DNA of 64,000 bases from Aliidiomarina halalkaliphila (GTDB lineage: Bacteria > Pseudomonadota > Gammaproteobacteria > Enterobacterales > Alteromonadaceae): NCBI RefSeq assembly GCF_007096385.1, contig NZ_VJWL01000001.1, positions 496,001 to 560,000 on the forward strand. Reading direction: 5' to 3'. The notes beneath the pieces were generated by a model. That model worked only from the letters and a program-made list of their open reading frames with translations. It was not told the origin of the DNA and ran no database searches. Numbering within the stretch: position 1 is the stretch's first letter; each line of letters opens with the position of its first letter. Of the stretch, positions 38,072 through 46,016 are shown in pieces. The position numbers were made by a program, and so were the translations under genes.

Positions 38072-38998
38072 CTATTTTGCGTGTTTTAATACTTCGGTTA
38101 GGCCTGCTACAGCGCCACCAATGTTGCTTAATTCCGCGGGTAAAATCAGGGTATTGCCAGCTTTCGCTAAATTACCGAACTCTTTCACATATTGCTCAGC
38201 AACACGCAAGTTCACCGCGTCTTTACCACCAGGCTCATTAATGGCCATCGCAATTTTGCGCAAACCTTCCGAGGTTGCCGTAGCAATCAGTTCGATTTCT
38301 TTGGCACGACCTTCAGCTTCGTTAATTTGCTTCTGCTTCTCTGCTTCCGACAGGTTGATCACTTCTTGGCGATTACCCTCAGACACGTTGATCAGGGCCT
38401 GGCGCTCACCTTCTGATTTGGCGATAGCGGCACGACGTTCGCGCTCAGCACGCATTTGCTGCTCGAGAGCATCTTTAATAGACGCGGGTAATTCAATGTC
38501 AGAGATTTCATAACGCAGTACCTTAATACCCCAAGGTGCTGCTGCTTCATCAAGGGCGCGTACGACTTCTTCGTTAATCGCAGCACGTTCTTCGAAGGTT
38601 TTATCTAAATCTGTTTGACCAATCACTGAACGCATCGTGGTTTGCGCCAACTGTGATGCGGCATATCGGTAATCATTAATACCGTAAGAAGCTTTATAGG
38701 CATCGATGACTTGAATATAGAGAACGCCGTTGATACCGACTTGAATGTTGTCTTTGGTAACACAAGCTTGGCGCTCAACGTCGATCACCTCTTCTTTCAA
38801 GGTCTGGATGTATGCAACTTTATCGATAAAGGGAATTAAAATATGAAACCCTGAATCCAATGTGCGCGAGTATTTACCCAGACGCTCAATCACGAAGTTA
38901 GACCGTTGCGGAACAATGCGTGCGGTTTTGACAATGGTGATAATCACCGCAATGGCAAAACCTATTGATAAAATTGTACCGATGTTAATTTCTTCCAC
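38072..38998 (-). CDS. qmcA: SPFH/band-7 membrane protein (QmcA-like paraslipin)
   Basis: A 308-residue membrane-anchored stomatin-like protein. An N-terminal membrane segment (IGTILSIGFAIAVIITIVKTA) is followed by the SPFH domain (VPQRSNFVIERLGKYSRTLDSG...). A long charged helical region (residues 170-245) contains AERERRAAIAKSEGERQALI and Glu/Ala-rich heptads for oligomerisation. These proteins assemble into large membrane microdomain cages; E. coli QmcA is linked to FtsH/HflKC quality control. The start is GTG at 38998, preceded by AAGGAGA at 7 bases. The gene follows nfeD, its usual partner. Confidence 0.93.
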   Translation of the reverse strand: MEEINIGTILSIGFAIAVIITIVKTARIVPQRSNFVIERLGKYSRTLDSGFHILIPFIDKVAYIQTLKEEVIDVERQACVTKDNIQVGINGVLYIQVIDAYKASYGINDYRYAASQLAQTTMRSVIGQTDLDKTFEERAAINEEVVRALDEAAAPWGIKVLRYEISDIELPASIKDALEQQMRAERERRAAIAKSEGERQALINVSEGNRQEVINLSEAEKQKQINEAEGRAKEIELIATATSEGLRKIAMAINEPGGKDAVNLRVAEQYVKEFGNLAKAGNTLILPAELSNIGGAVAGLTEVLKHAK

Positions 38999-39049
38999 AG
39001 TAATCTCCTTTGGCGACAGGCTCAGAATGGCCTGACAAAATACGTTGTA

Positions 39050-39517
39050 TTATGAGTTTTTGGGTGCGATTTGCGGGCGATTGGCGCTGACGGTTAAACG
39101 GATACCCTCATTTTTAACGACCCAGGCGATATCGCCTTTCTTTAACGGATCGTCGGATAGCGCATCCCAAGCCACGCCATTGAGTACCACGCGCCCTGCC
39201 CCTTGGTTAAAATCAGTTTGTACGGTAACACGTTCGCCCAAATCTTTTTGAAAGACGGTTCCGTGTTCGCCATCTTTATCAGCAGTAAAGCCCGAGAACC
39301 AGCGCTTAAATTTACCGCGAGCAGTAAGTAATAGTGTAATGCTTACCAGTCCAAATAACGTGTACTGAGCGGTTGTCGACTCAATCAATCCAAAATGTAG
39401 CGCAAGCCCAGTAATAATGGCCCCGAGACCTAAGAACACCGCGATAATGCTGGTGGCTAGCAGCTCCGAAATAATCAAAACCACGCCGATTAAAATCCAC
39501 CACATGGCTGTTGTCAT
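39050..39517 (-). CDS. NfeD-like membrane protein (YbbK type)
   Basis: A 155-residue protein with three to four hydrophobic segments in residues 1-75 (WWILIGVVLIISELLATSI, VFLGLGAIITGLALHFGL, YTLFGLVSITLLLTA) and a C-terminal soluble beta-rich OB-fold domain (ERVTVQTDFNQGAGRVVLNG ... GDIAWVV). NfeD proteins are genetically and physically linked to SPFH proteins; here the slipin gene follows 51 bases downstream. The ATG overlaps the MaoC gene stop codon (ATGA), so the three genes are translated as a unit. Function in membrane microdomain organisation is inferred from the family. Confidence 0.9.
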   Translation of the reverse strand: MTTAMWWILIGVVLIISELLATSIIAVFLGLGAIITGLALHFGLIESTTAQYTLFGLVSITLLLTARGKFKRWFSGFTADKDGEHGTVFQKDLGERVTVQTDFNQGAGRVVLNGVAWDALSDDPLKKGDIAWVVKNEGIRLTVSANRPQIAPKNS

Positions 39518-40431
39518 GAGTTGTCCTTTTTGTTGTTTTTAATCACAAAAGTACCATCTAAATAGGCCCGTTGCGCCTTGGCGTCGGTCACCATCAGTTC
39601 GCCGTGATCATTGTTGCAGCGATAATGAAACGCCGCTTCAGCGGGCAAAATCAGGGGACGCCGAAAACTAATGTCCATCGTAGTGACATCTGCATTCAGA
39701 TGACGTTCCAATTCCGCCTGAGCATATGCCACGGAATACATTCCGTGGATAATGGGGCGTTCGAAGCCAAACCAACGAGAAAGCCACGGATGCAGATGAA
39801 TCGGATTATAATCCCCGCTTAAGTTCGCATAAGAGCGCCCTAACTCGCTACTCATTTGCCACAGCGCGGTATGCTCGTAATCAGTGAGATCTGGGGCGGG
39901 AATGCTACGCTTGCGCCCTTTCAGGGGTGGTTCCCCTGCCCCCACTTGGTACGTACTGATGCACTGTGCTCGCAACGTACCCTCTTGATAAAACAAGACT
40001 TCATAAATTGGACGAACCCGTTTACGCGTAGCTGCCCGTTCCGGCATGCGGATATGCACTTTTAACTGAAATGGCGTTTTTTTAAGAATAGGCGCCGATA
40101 GGACCATCTTGTTGGCCACATGCACCATGCCTAAAATTGGCCACGGGAAACGTTCATCGAGCATGGCAGCAAGATGCGCTCGCTGAGCGATCAAGTATAA
40201 ATAGGTAAGCGGAATATCGCTGCTAAAGCCTTGAAATGCATTGTGATAACGCAATAAATGGGCTTGTTCAATGGGATCGACAGAAAAGTGAAAGGTAATA
40301 TCTTCCGGCTCAGATTCTGGTCCCTTACGGCGAATCATGGTTGGAACTGCTTTGAGAAGCATCATTGGTAGCCCGGGTAGCGCATGTCGTGCTTCACCAC
40401 GCGCAGTGGCTGACTCATGTGACGTCGACAT
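39514..40431 (-). CDS. MaoC-like hot-dog hydratase-domain protein
   Basis: A 305-residue soluble protein with a C-terminal MaoC-type hydratase fold. The motif YANLSGDYNPIHLHPW (about residues 195-210) carries the Asp and His of the R-specific enoyl-CoA hydratase site, followed by FERPIIHGMYSVA. The N-terminal half resembles a second, degenerate hot-dog domain. Predicted substrates are acyl-CoA or acyl-ACP thioesters, but the specific reaction is unknown. The ATG at 40431 (MSTSHES) was chosen over one at 40455, which adds 8 residues; the ribosome site is moderate (TCAGG). It opens the operon with nfeD and the slipin gene, an association that suggests a lipid-related role. Confidence 0.82.
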   Translation of the reverse strand: MSTSHESATARGEARHALPGLPMMLLKAVPTMIRRKGPESEPEDITFHFSVDPIEQAHLLRYHNAFQGFSSDIPLTYLYLIAQRAHLAAMLDERFPWPILGMVHVANKMVLSAPILKKTPFQLKVHIRMPERAATRKRVRPIYEVLFYQEGTLRAQCISTYQVGAGEPPLKGRKRSIPAPDLTDYEHTALWQMSSELGRSYANLSGDYNPIHLHPWLSRWFGFERPIIHGMYSVAYAQAELERHLNADVTTMDISFRRPLILPAEAAFHYRCNNDHGELMVTDAKAQRAYLDGTFVIKNNKKDNS

Positions 40432-40522
40432 AAACCTGACTCCATTCAAACCCAATATAACGGGGATAGAATAGCAAACTTACAGCTTTGAAGTGTAACT
40501 ATTTTGTTGTTTCAACAGGAAT

Positions 40523-40538
40523 CAATTGTTAACAATTG
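40523..40538. promoter_or_regulatory. 16-base perfect palindrome, candidate operator
   Basis: CAATTGTTAACAATTG reads identically on both strands. It lies in the 227-base divergent region between the MaoC/NfeD/slipin operon and the exported-protein gene at 40659, about 90 bases from the former's start codon. Its symmetry suggests a dimeric repressor site; I cannot name the regulator. Confidence 0.5.
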
Positions 40539-40658
40539 TATCTGCTAATGCCTTCTGAATATCTTCTTAAAATAGCAAGTCATTGGAGCCCTGTTTGAGA
40601 CACATGCGGAATTCTCGTATGCTGTGCCCTCTCTTGTTTAGAAAATAGGATAACTATC

Positions 40659-41249
40659 ATGCTCACATTGCTAGGCGCTTCTGTTAGCACCGCCTTAGTT
40701 GCCTCGGCAGCCACGGTATCCATTCCAACTCATGACGCATTTTTCGACAATATCCGGCAGTATTGCGGTCAGGCATTTGAAGGCCGTGTAGTCGAAGACA
40801 ACTTTACCGGCGTAGAAAACTTCAAAGAAAACCGGTTAGTTATGCATGTGCGTAAATGCTCTGAGAATGAGTTACAAATCCCCTTTCATATCGGTGATAA
40901 CCATTCGCGTACTTGGATTCTAACGAAAACTGGCGCAGGCATTAGTTTGAAGCACGATCATCGAAATCCTGATGGCAGCGATGATGATGGCACTATGTAT
41001 GGTGGTCATACCGTAGATGCGGGATGGGAGTTCGCCCAATCATTCCCTGCGGATCACTATTCAAAAGAAGACTTTATCCGCCGTAAGATTCCTCAAAGCA
41101 TTTGGAATACCTGGCATATGTACATCTATCCAGACGACTTCTTTAGCTACCGGTTAACGCGCGAAGGACGAGAACTACGGGTTGATTTCGATTTGACCAA
41201 TCCGGTCGATTTACCACCAACACCTTGGGGTTATGAAGACACAGATTAA
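40659..41249 (+). CDS. Uncharacterised exported protein
   Basis: A 196-residue protein with a short hydrophobic N terminus (LLGASVSTALVASAATVS, residues 3-20) that looks like a signal peptide. The mature part contains two widely spaced cysteines (YCGQAF and RKCSEN), which could form a disulphide, a run of acidic and His residues (HDHRNPDGSDDDGTMYGGH) and aromatic-rich strands (WNTWHMYIYPDDFFSYRL). I do not recognise a family. AGGATAA lies before the ATG. Single gene, followed by a terminator. Confidence 0.72.
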   Translation: MLTLLGASVSTALVASAATVSIPTHDAFFDNIRQYCGQAFEGRVVEDNFTGVENFKENRLVMHVRKCSENELQIPFHIGDNHSRTWILTKTGAGISLKHDHRNPDGSDDDGTMYGGHTVDAGWEFAQSFPADHYSKEDFIRRKIPQSIWNTWHMYIYPDDFFSYRLTREGRELRVDFDLTNPVDLPPTPWGYEDTD

Positions 41250-41280
41250 ATACCTCGTGTCTGCACAAGCTCGTTAGCAT

Positions 41281-41314
41281 AAAGCCGGCATCAGGTGACT
41301 GAGCCGGCTTTTTA
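41281..41314. terminator. Terminator between convergent genes
   Basis: A 9-base stem (AAAGCCGGC with its complement) with a 13-base loop, ending in TTTTTA on the forward strand; it also can serve the reverse-strand fasciclin gene. Confidence 0.75.
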
Positions 41315-41330
41315 GTGGCCTACCTATCGC

Positions 41331-41909
41331 TTAGTAGCTTGCGGCTGACCGTTCAGTTGGAATTAACACGGTATCGATGACGTGGATCACACCATTATCC
41401 GCTTGAATATCTGCAGTAACAACGCGTGCCCCACCGTTGATGCGCACGCCATAGCCAGTTGCATCAATAGCTAGTGATTGTCCTTGCAAGGTTTCAGCGT
41501 ACAAAGACTGATCAGCGATATCGTCGCTACTCACTTCGCCCGACACCACGTGGTAAGTTAGAATTGCGGTGAGTTGCTCACGGTTTTCAGGTTGGAGCAA
41601 GGACTCTAATGTACCTTCTGGGAGTGCCGCAAAAGCCTCATCGGTGGGCGCAAATACGGTAAAAGGCCCTTCCCCATTTAAAGCATCAATAAGATCTGCC
41701 GCGCCTAGGGCTGCGACAAGGATAGTGAACTTATCATTACCAGCGGCGATATCAGTGATCGAGCCTTTCTTGTCTTGGTAACTTGAATACTCGCTCTTCT
41801 CTTTCTCTTTATCACGGTCACCACCATGATTGTGAGCAATGGCAGCCCCGCTTAAAGCAAATAAAGAGACCAATACCGTCGTAATCGCATTGCGAGTTAA
41901 GTGTTTCAT
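41331..41909 (-). CDS. Secreted fasciclin-domain protein
   Basis: A 192-residue exported protein. A signal peptide (residues 1-25, TTVLVSLFALSGAAIAHNH) leads into a His/Lys/Glu-rich linker and one fasciclin (FAS1) domain with both signature segments: FTVFAPTDEAFAALPEGTLESLL and ILTYHVVSGEV, then GARVVTADIQADNGVIHVIDTVLIP at the end. FAS1 domains mediate adhesion or ligand binding; single-domain bacterial versions are widespread, and their roles mostly unproven. AGGAAAG precedes the ATG. It has no operon partner. Confidence 0.92.
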   Translation of the reverse strand: MKHLTRNAITTVLVSLFALSGAAIAHNHGGDRDKEKEKSEYSSYQDKKGSITDIAAGNDKFTILVAALGAADLIDALNGEGPFTVFAPTDEAFAALPEGTLESLLQPENREQLTAILTYHVVSGEVSSDDIADQSLYAETLQGQSLAIDATGYGVRINGGARVVTADIQADNGVIHVIDTVLIPTERSAASY

Positions 41910-42019
41910 GGTTCTTTCCTCCAGGATTGTTTGTAAGTCTAAGCAAAAATGAAGCCTCGCTTAGGGAACGCAGGATTGAAATAATCTGCTGAGTCATGGA
42001 GGTATACGCAGGGAAAACA

Positions 42020-42047
42020 AAAAATGGACGGCATAACCGTCCATCTT
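42020..42047 (-). terminator. Terminator downstream of the solute-binding lipoprotein
   Basis: An 8-base GC-rich stem (42024-42031 with 42037-42044) followed on the reverse strand by a T run. It serves the two lipoprotein genes at 42130-43549. Confidence 0.75.
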
Positions 42048-42129
42048 TACTTGTTCTTAACGCTAAGTCCTTGCTCTATCGTAAAATAAAAACCCGATTA
42101 ATTAGCTAGGAAGCAACCTGTTTTTGCGA

Positions 42130-43032
42130 TTAAAGACCGCCGCTGGCGTCTTGGGCTCGGGCATTTTCTAGGGTTTCTGTAAGCGCTTCGCCCAAATGCG
42201 TTTCCATAATCTGGCGATACCGTGGCGTATTGCGGTAGCCTCCGTCGGCCGCAAAGAAAGCTACCATTAACGTTGCCCAATCATTACTATGCGGCATAAT
42301 AATCCCAAAGGTTTCACCGTGCTCATCAGCGATTGGATGATGCCGAAGTGGTGCACCCTGCTCTACCGCGCGCCAATAGTTGTAGGCATCAATATAGCTG
42401 TACATTCCATCATGGCTTACTGCATCAATAATCTCCGGATTACTTTCAGCTGGGTGAATATCGACACCCGGTTGAAAACGGTCACGAATCCCCCTAATCC
42501 GCTCTTCATGCAATGTACCGCTGAACGCCATCGGTTCTAAATCAGCAAACACTTCTGGGAAATCCATCCAGTCTGTCAGTTCTGCGATGCCATTGTGGGT
42601 AACTAGAACCGCGACATTATTTAGATATGCGGGTGAAAACTGCAATTCGGCTCGACGCTCTTCTGTAATGGTGACGTTACCTAAACCAAACACACCACCT
42701 TGAGCATCCACGATGCGCTGATAAAAACGTTGCCAGTTTGTTTCTTCTACAAACTCAAGATTTACGCGCACAGCATGGTAACGCTCAAACCAGGAAACAA
42801 AATCTCGCATAATTTCTACTGTCACACCGGTGAGCTCACCGTTCTCATCTGTGTAAGCAAAGCCATCTGCGGCAACATATAACACGCGTAGATCTGCCTG
42901 ACCCTTGGCACTTGCTGCAGAGCGAGCGGTTCCTTGGTCTTGAGCGTCGGTTACCGTGGACTGCGGGGCTTCAGTACAGGCGATCATCCCAAGGGCTAAC
43001 CCAAACAACACACTTAATTTAAACAATTTCAT
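42130..43032 (-). CDS. Extracellular solute-binding lipoprotein (SBP family 3)
   Basis: A 300-residue predicted lipoprotein. The signal MKLFKLSVLFGLALGMIAC ends in a lipobox (residues 16-19, MIAC). The mature part shows the family 3 layout: VLYVAADGFAYTDENGELTGVTVEIMRDF (amino-acid-binding type lobe 1), then FGLGNVTITEERRAELQFSPAYL, and YSYIDAYNYWRA in lobe 2. Proteins of this family bind amino acids or related ligands for ABC transporters or signalling, yet no transporter gene is nearby. I chose the ATG at 43032, five bases downstream of the preceding gene's stop; an upstream start at 43083 would overlap it widely. Ligand unknown. Confidence 0.85.
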   Translation of the reverse strand: MKLFKLSVLFGLALGMIACTEAPQSTVTDAQDQGTARSAASAKGQADLRVLYVAADGFAYTDENGELTGVTVEIMRDFVSWFERYHAVRVNLEFVEETNWQRFYQRIVDAQGGVFGLGNVTITEERRAELQFSPAYLNNVAVLVTHNGIAELTDWMDFPEVFADLEPMAFSGTLHEERIRGIRDRFQPGVDIHPAESNPEIIDAVSHDGMYSYIDAYNYWRAVEQGAPLRHHPIADEHGETFGIIMPHSNDWATLMVAFFAADGGYRNTPRYRQIMETHLGEALTETLENARAQDASGGL

Positions 43033-43036
43033 CAGT

Positions 43037-43549
43037 TTACCTATGCGATTGAAATGGCAGGTGAAGCCAAAGCGTATCACCATCCGTTGCCGCGTTCACG
43101 CGATTATCGATCAATTGAATACGTAATGCCCACAGCATATTCGGATCGATACAGGCACCAAGAAGAATATTGGCATGCTGGTACTGAGGCTGCTCTGAAG
43201 GTTCCCACATGACAGGAATTCTTCCCATATACATACTTTCACCCACGATTTCGCTGCGACCTATAGTAACGGCTTCGGGAAGTTTCATCGAAATCCTAAT
43301 GGGCGCTTCAAAAGGCATTCTTGGATTACTTGAACGTATATGTATCACTTCACCCGCTATTAAGGCATCAATAGAATGGGTACAGCCGCTCAAATCGCCC
43401 TGTTCCTCGTTACAAAATGGAGTTTCAAGTGACGCTGCAGATTTTTCTGCGCATCCGGAAAGCAAAAGCAAAAAAAGAAACGTAAGCAACAGGAGGAAAA
43501 CTTGGGATTTTTGCCTATGCTTAGTTTTTGAACAGCCAGTGAATAACAT
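43037..43549 (-). CDS. Uncharacterised lipoprotein divergent to ccoN
   Basis: A 170-residue protein. The N terminus has a charged segment, then a hydrophobic stretch FLLLLTFLFLLLLSGC ending in a lipobox (LSGC at residues 30-33), so it is probably a lipoprotein. A second, weaker Cys (LFTGC, residues 2-6) lies before. The mature part is about 137 residues with several cysteines (FCNEEQGDLSGC, GACIDP) and beta-rich sequence. I do not recognise a family. It is four bases upstream of the solute-binding lipoprotein gene, so the two are likely co-transcribed, diverging from ccoN with a shared 214-base promoter region. Confidence 0.72.
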   Translation of the reverse strand: MLFTGCSKTKHRQKSQVFLLLLTFLFLLLLSGCAEKSAASLETPFCNEEQGDLSGCTHSIDALIAGEVIHIRSSNPRMPFEAPIRISMKLPEAVTIGRSEIVGESMYMGRIPVMWEPSEQPQYQHANILLGACIDPNMLWALRIQLIDNRVNAATDGDTLWLHLPFQSHR

Positions 43550-43603
43550 TTGTTAACGCCCGATTTTATTACGCTACATTATAGTTACAGAATCGGTAAT
43601 TGT

Positions 43604-43646
43604 TTGATCTCGGTCATAGGAATCGACCGCCAATACACTGTATTTT
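43604..43646 (+). promoter_or_regulatory. FNR-like site and promoter upstream of ccoN
   Basis: TTGATCTCGGTCAT (43604-43617) has a perfect left FNR half-site and three of five matches in the right half (consensus TTGAT-N4-ATCAA). TATTTT (43641-43646) could be the -10 element; a start near 43652 would place the site at -41.5, the class II FNR position. It could also serve the divergent lipoprotein gene, 55 bases away. Confidence 0.6.
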
Positions 43647-43763
43647 CGACCTTAAAACCCGTACAATTCAGCCAGGTTTCGAACTTTAGGAGTACGCCAC
43701 TTGGGGGATTCTAATGTTCGATGTCGTCACCGATGTCCTGCAACTACAGCGGATCTAAAAATA

Positions 43764-45197
43764 ATGAGTACAACTACCAATCAACCTATTGAGTATAACC
43801 TGAAGGTGGTCAAGCAGTTCACCATAATGACCATTATTTGGGGTATTGTCGGTATGGCGGTGGGTGTGTTGATTGCGGCCCAACTTGTTTGGCCTGCACT
43901 TAACTTCGATACCCCTTGGCTTACCTATTCACGACTTCGTCCACTTCATACAAATGCTGTTATCTTCGCATTTGGTACCAGTGCCCTCTTCGCGACAGCT
44001 TATTACATTGTGCAGCGAACCTGTCAGGTACGCCTGTTCTCGGATAAGTTAGCAGCCTTCACCTTCTGGGGATGGCAAGCGGTTATTGTGGGAGCGGTGA
44101 TTACCTTACCAATGGGAATCACCACAAGCAAAGAGTATGCAGAACTAGAATGGCCTATCTCCATTCTGATTTTGCTGGTGTGGGTTGCCTTTATTATTGT
44201 GTTCTTTGGTACCTTGGCAATTCGCCGTACCTCACACATTTATGTGGCAAACTGGTTCTATGGCGCCTTTATTATTGCGGTAGCCATGCTTCACATTGGT
44301 AATAACCTGGCAATTCCAGTTTCCTTTACGAAGTCGTACTCAATCTATGCGGGTGCCGTGGATGCCATGATGCAATGGTGGTACGGGCATAACGCCGTGG
44401 GCTTCCTGCTCACAGCCGGTTTCTTGGGCATGATGTACTACTTTGTTCCGAAACAAGCAGAACGCCCGGTCTATTCTTATCGTTTGTCGATCGTGCATTT
44501 TTGGGCCTTGATCACCATTTATATCTGGGCGGGTCCGCACCACTTGCATTGGACCGCACTGCCAGACTGGGCGCAAAACGTGGGTATGGTTATGTCGGTC
44601 ATTTTGTTCGTTCCATCTTGGGGCGGCATGATCAACGGTATTATGACCTTATCCGGCGCTTGGCATAAGTTACGCACAGACCCCATCCTGCGTTTCTTAA
44701 TCGTATCCTTGTCTTTCTACGGGATGTCGACCTTCGAAGGGCCGATGATGGCAATTAAGTCGGTTAACGCCCTATCACACTATACTGACTGGACCATTGG
44801 ACACGTGCATTCAGGTGCATTGGGCTGGGTGGCGATGATCACTATTGGTGCCATTTACCACTTGATTCCGATTTTGTTCGACCGTGAGCGGATGTACAGC
44901 ATCCGGTTGATTAATACACATTTCTGGTTACATACCATTGGTGTGGTGCTCTACATCGTCGCGATGTGGATCTCCGGGGTCACTCAAGGTCTGATGTGGC
45001 GTGCAGTGAACTCAGACGGAACCCTCACCTATAGTTTCGTAGAGAGTTTAGAAGCATCTTACCCGTTCTACTTCGTCCGCTTTGTCGGTGGTGTCTTTGT
45101 GGTAGCTGGTATGTTGGTCATGGCGTACAACGTCTGGAAGACCATCCGTAGCGAAGAGGTTCGTGCCAAAGAACCACTTGCCACGCAGCCGGCGTAA
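43764..45197 (+). CDS. ccoN: cbb3-type cytochrome c oxidase subunit I
   Basis: The 477-residue catalytic subunit of the high-affinity cbb3 oxidase, which reduces oxygen and pumps protons in the inner membrane at low oxygen. It has about 12 membrane segments and the conserved histidines ligating haem b, haem b3 and CuB, for example in [33 protein letters not shown] and [14 protein letters not shown] chose the ATG at 43764 ([12 protein letters not shown]); an upstream in-frame start at 43701 would add a non-conserved 21 residues. It opens the operon ccoNOQP with an FNR-like promoter upstream. Length is normal (about 475). Confidence 0.96.
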   Translation: MSTTTNQPIEYNLKVVKQFTIMTIIWGIVGMAVGVLIAAQLVWPALNFDTPWLTYSRLRPLHTNAVIFAFGTSALFATAYYIVQRTCQVRLFSDKLAAFTFWGWQAVIVGAVITLPMGITTSKEYAELEWPISILILLVWVAFIIVFFGTLAIRRTSHIYVANWFYGAFIIAVAMLHIGNNLAIPVSFTKSYSIYAGAVDAMMQWWYGHNAVGFLLTAGFLGMMYYFVPKQAERPVYSYRLSIVHFWALITIYIWAGPHHLHWTALPDWAQNVGMVMSVILFVPSWGGMINGIMTLSGAWHKLRTDPILRFLIVSLSFYGMSTFEGPMMAIKSVNALSHYTDWTIGHVHSGALGWVAMITIGAIYHLIPILFDRERMYSIRLINTHFWLHTIGVVLYIVAMWISGVTQGLMWRAVNSDGTLTYSFVESLEASYPFYFVRFVGGVFVVAGMLVMAYNVWKTIRSEEVRAKEPLATQPA

Positions 45198-45210
45198 GGA
45201 GACTCGAACA

Positions 45211-45825
45211 ATGAGCAAAACTAAAAACAAACATGAACTCGTAGAAAAACACGTCGGTTGGCTCGCCGTGTTTGCGATTATCGCAATTTCTATTGGTGGT
45301 TTGGTGGAAATCACCCCACTGTTATTCCAAAAGCAGGTACAGGAACCGGTGAAAAATCTGCGTCCTTATACAGCATTGGAATTAGAAGGTCGTGATATCT
45401 ATATCCGTGAAGGCTGCGTTGGCTGTCATAGCCAAATGATTCGCCCTTTCCGTGCTGAAACTGAACGTTATGGCCACTATTCTGTCGCGGGTGAATCTGT
45501 ATGGGAGCACCCTTTCTTGTGGGGCTCTAAACGTACAGGTCCAGACTTGGCTCGGGTTGGTGGTCGCTATAGTGATGAGTGGCATTACGTACACTTGATT
45601 GACCCACGTGCAGTGGTTCCTGAGTCGAATATGCCTGCTTATCCTTGGCTTGCAGAGCGTACTTTGGATGGCCGCTTAACAGAACGGAAAATGCGCGCTT
45701 TTCAACGATTGGGCGTTCCTTACACTGACGAAGATATCGACGGTGCAGGTGAGCGAGTTCGCGGCAAGACGGAAATGGAAGCCCTGATTGCATACCTGCA
45801 GTCTCTTGGCACAGCATTGAGGTAA
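45211..45825 (+). CDS. ccoO: cbb3-type cytochrome c oxidase subunit II
   Basis: A 204-residue membrane-anchored monohaem cytochrome c of the cbb3 oxidase. One N-terminal membrane segment ([19 protein letters not shown]) is followed by [15 protein letters not shown], the CxxCH haem site, and later conserved Met-containing SNMPAYPWL (axial ligand region). GGAG lies before the ATG at 45211; an in-frame start at 45163 would overlap ccoN. It passes electrons from CcoP to CcoN. Confidence 0.96.
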   Translation: MSKTKNKHELVEKHVGWLAVFAIIAISIGGLVEITPLLFQKQVQEPVKNLRPYTALELEGRDIYIREGCVGCHSQMIRPFRAETERYGHYSVAGESVWEHPFLWGSKRTGPDLARVGGRYSDEWHYVHLIDPRAVVPESNMPAYPWLAERTLDGRLTERKMRAFQRLGVPYTDEDIDGAGERVRGKTEMEALIAYLQSLGTALR

Positions 45826-45827
45826 TT

Positions 45828-46016
45828 ATGGGCGGTCCAGGGTTTCAAGCACTGTATACGCTGCTGGTTTTCGGTGTCATTCTCATCGTAATTGGATGGG
45901 CATATTGGCCGAGAAACAAAGATAAATTTGAGCGCAAAGGCGAATCTATATTTGAGGACGGTGAGATCGACCGTTCTCCTGAGCGCAAGAAACAGGAGTC
46001 AAGCAAAGATGAGTAG
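45828..46016 (+). CDS. ccoQ: cbb3 oxidase small subunit CcoQ
   Basis: A 62-residue protein with one membrane segment (ALYTLLVFGVILIVIGWAYW) and a charged tail (NKDKFERKGESIFEDGEIDR). Members of the CcoQ/FixQ family stabilise the oxidase complex, especially the CcoP association. The gene starts two bases after the ccoO stop and overlaps ccoP by eight bases. Confidence 0.93.
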   Translation: MGGPGFQALYTLLVFGVILIVIGWAYWPRNKDKFERKGESIFEDGEIDRSPERKKQESSKDE

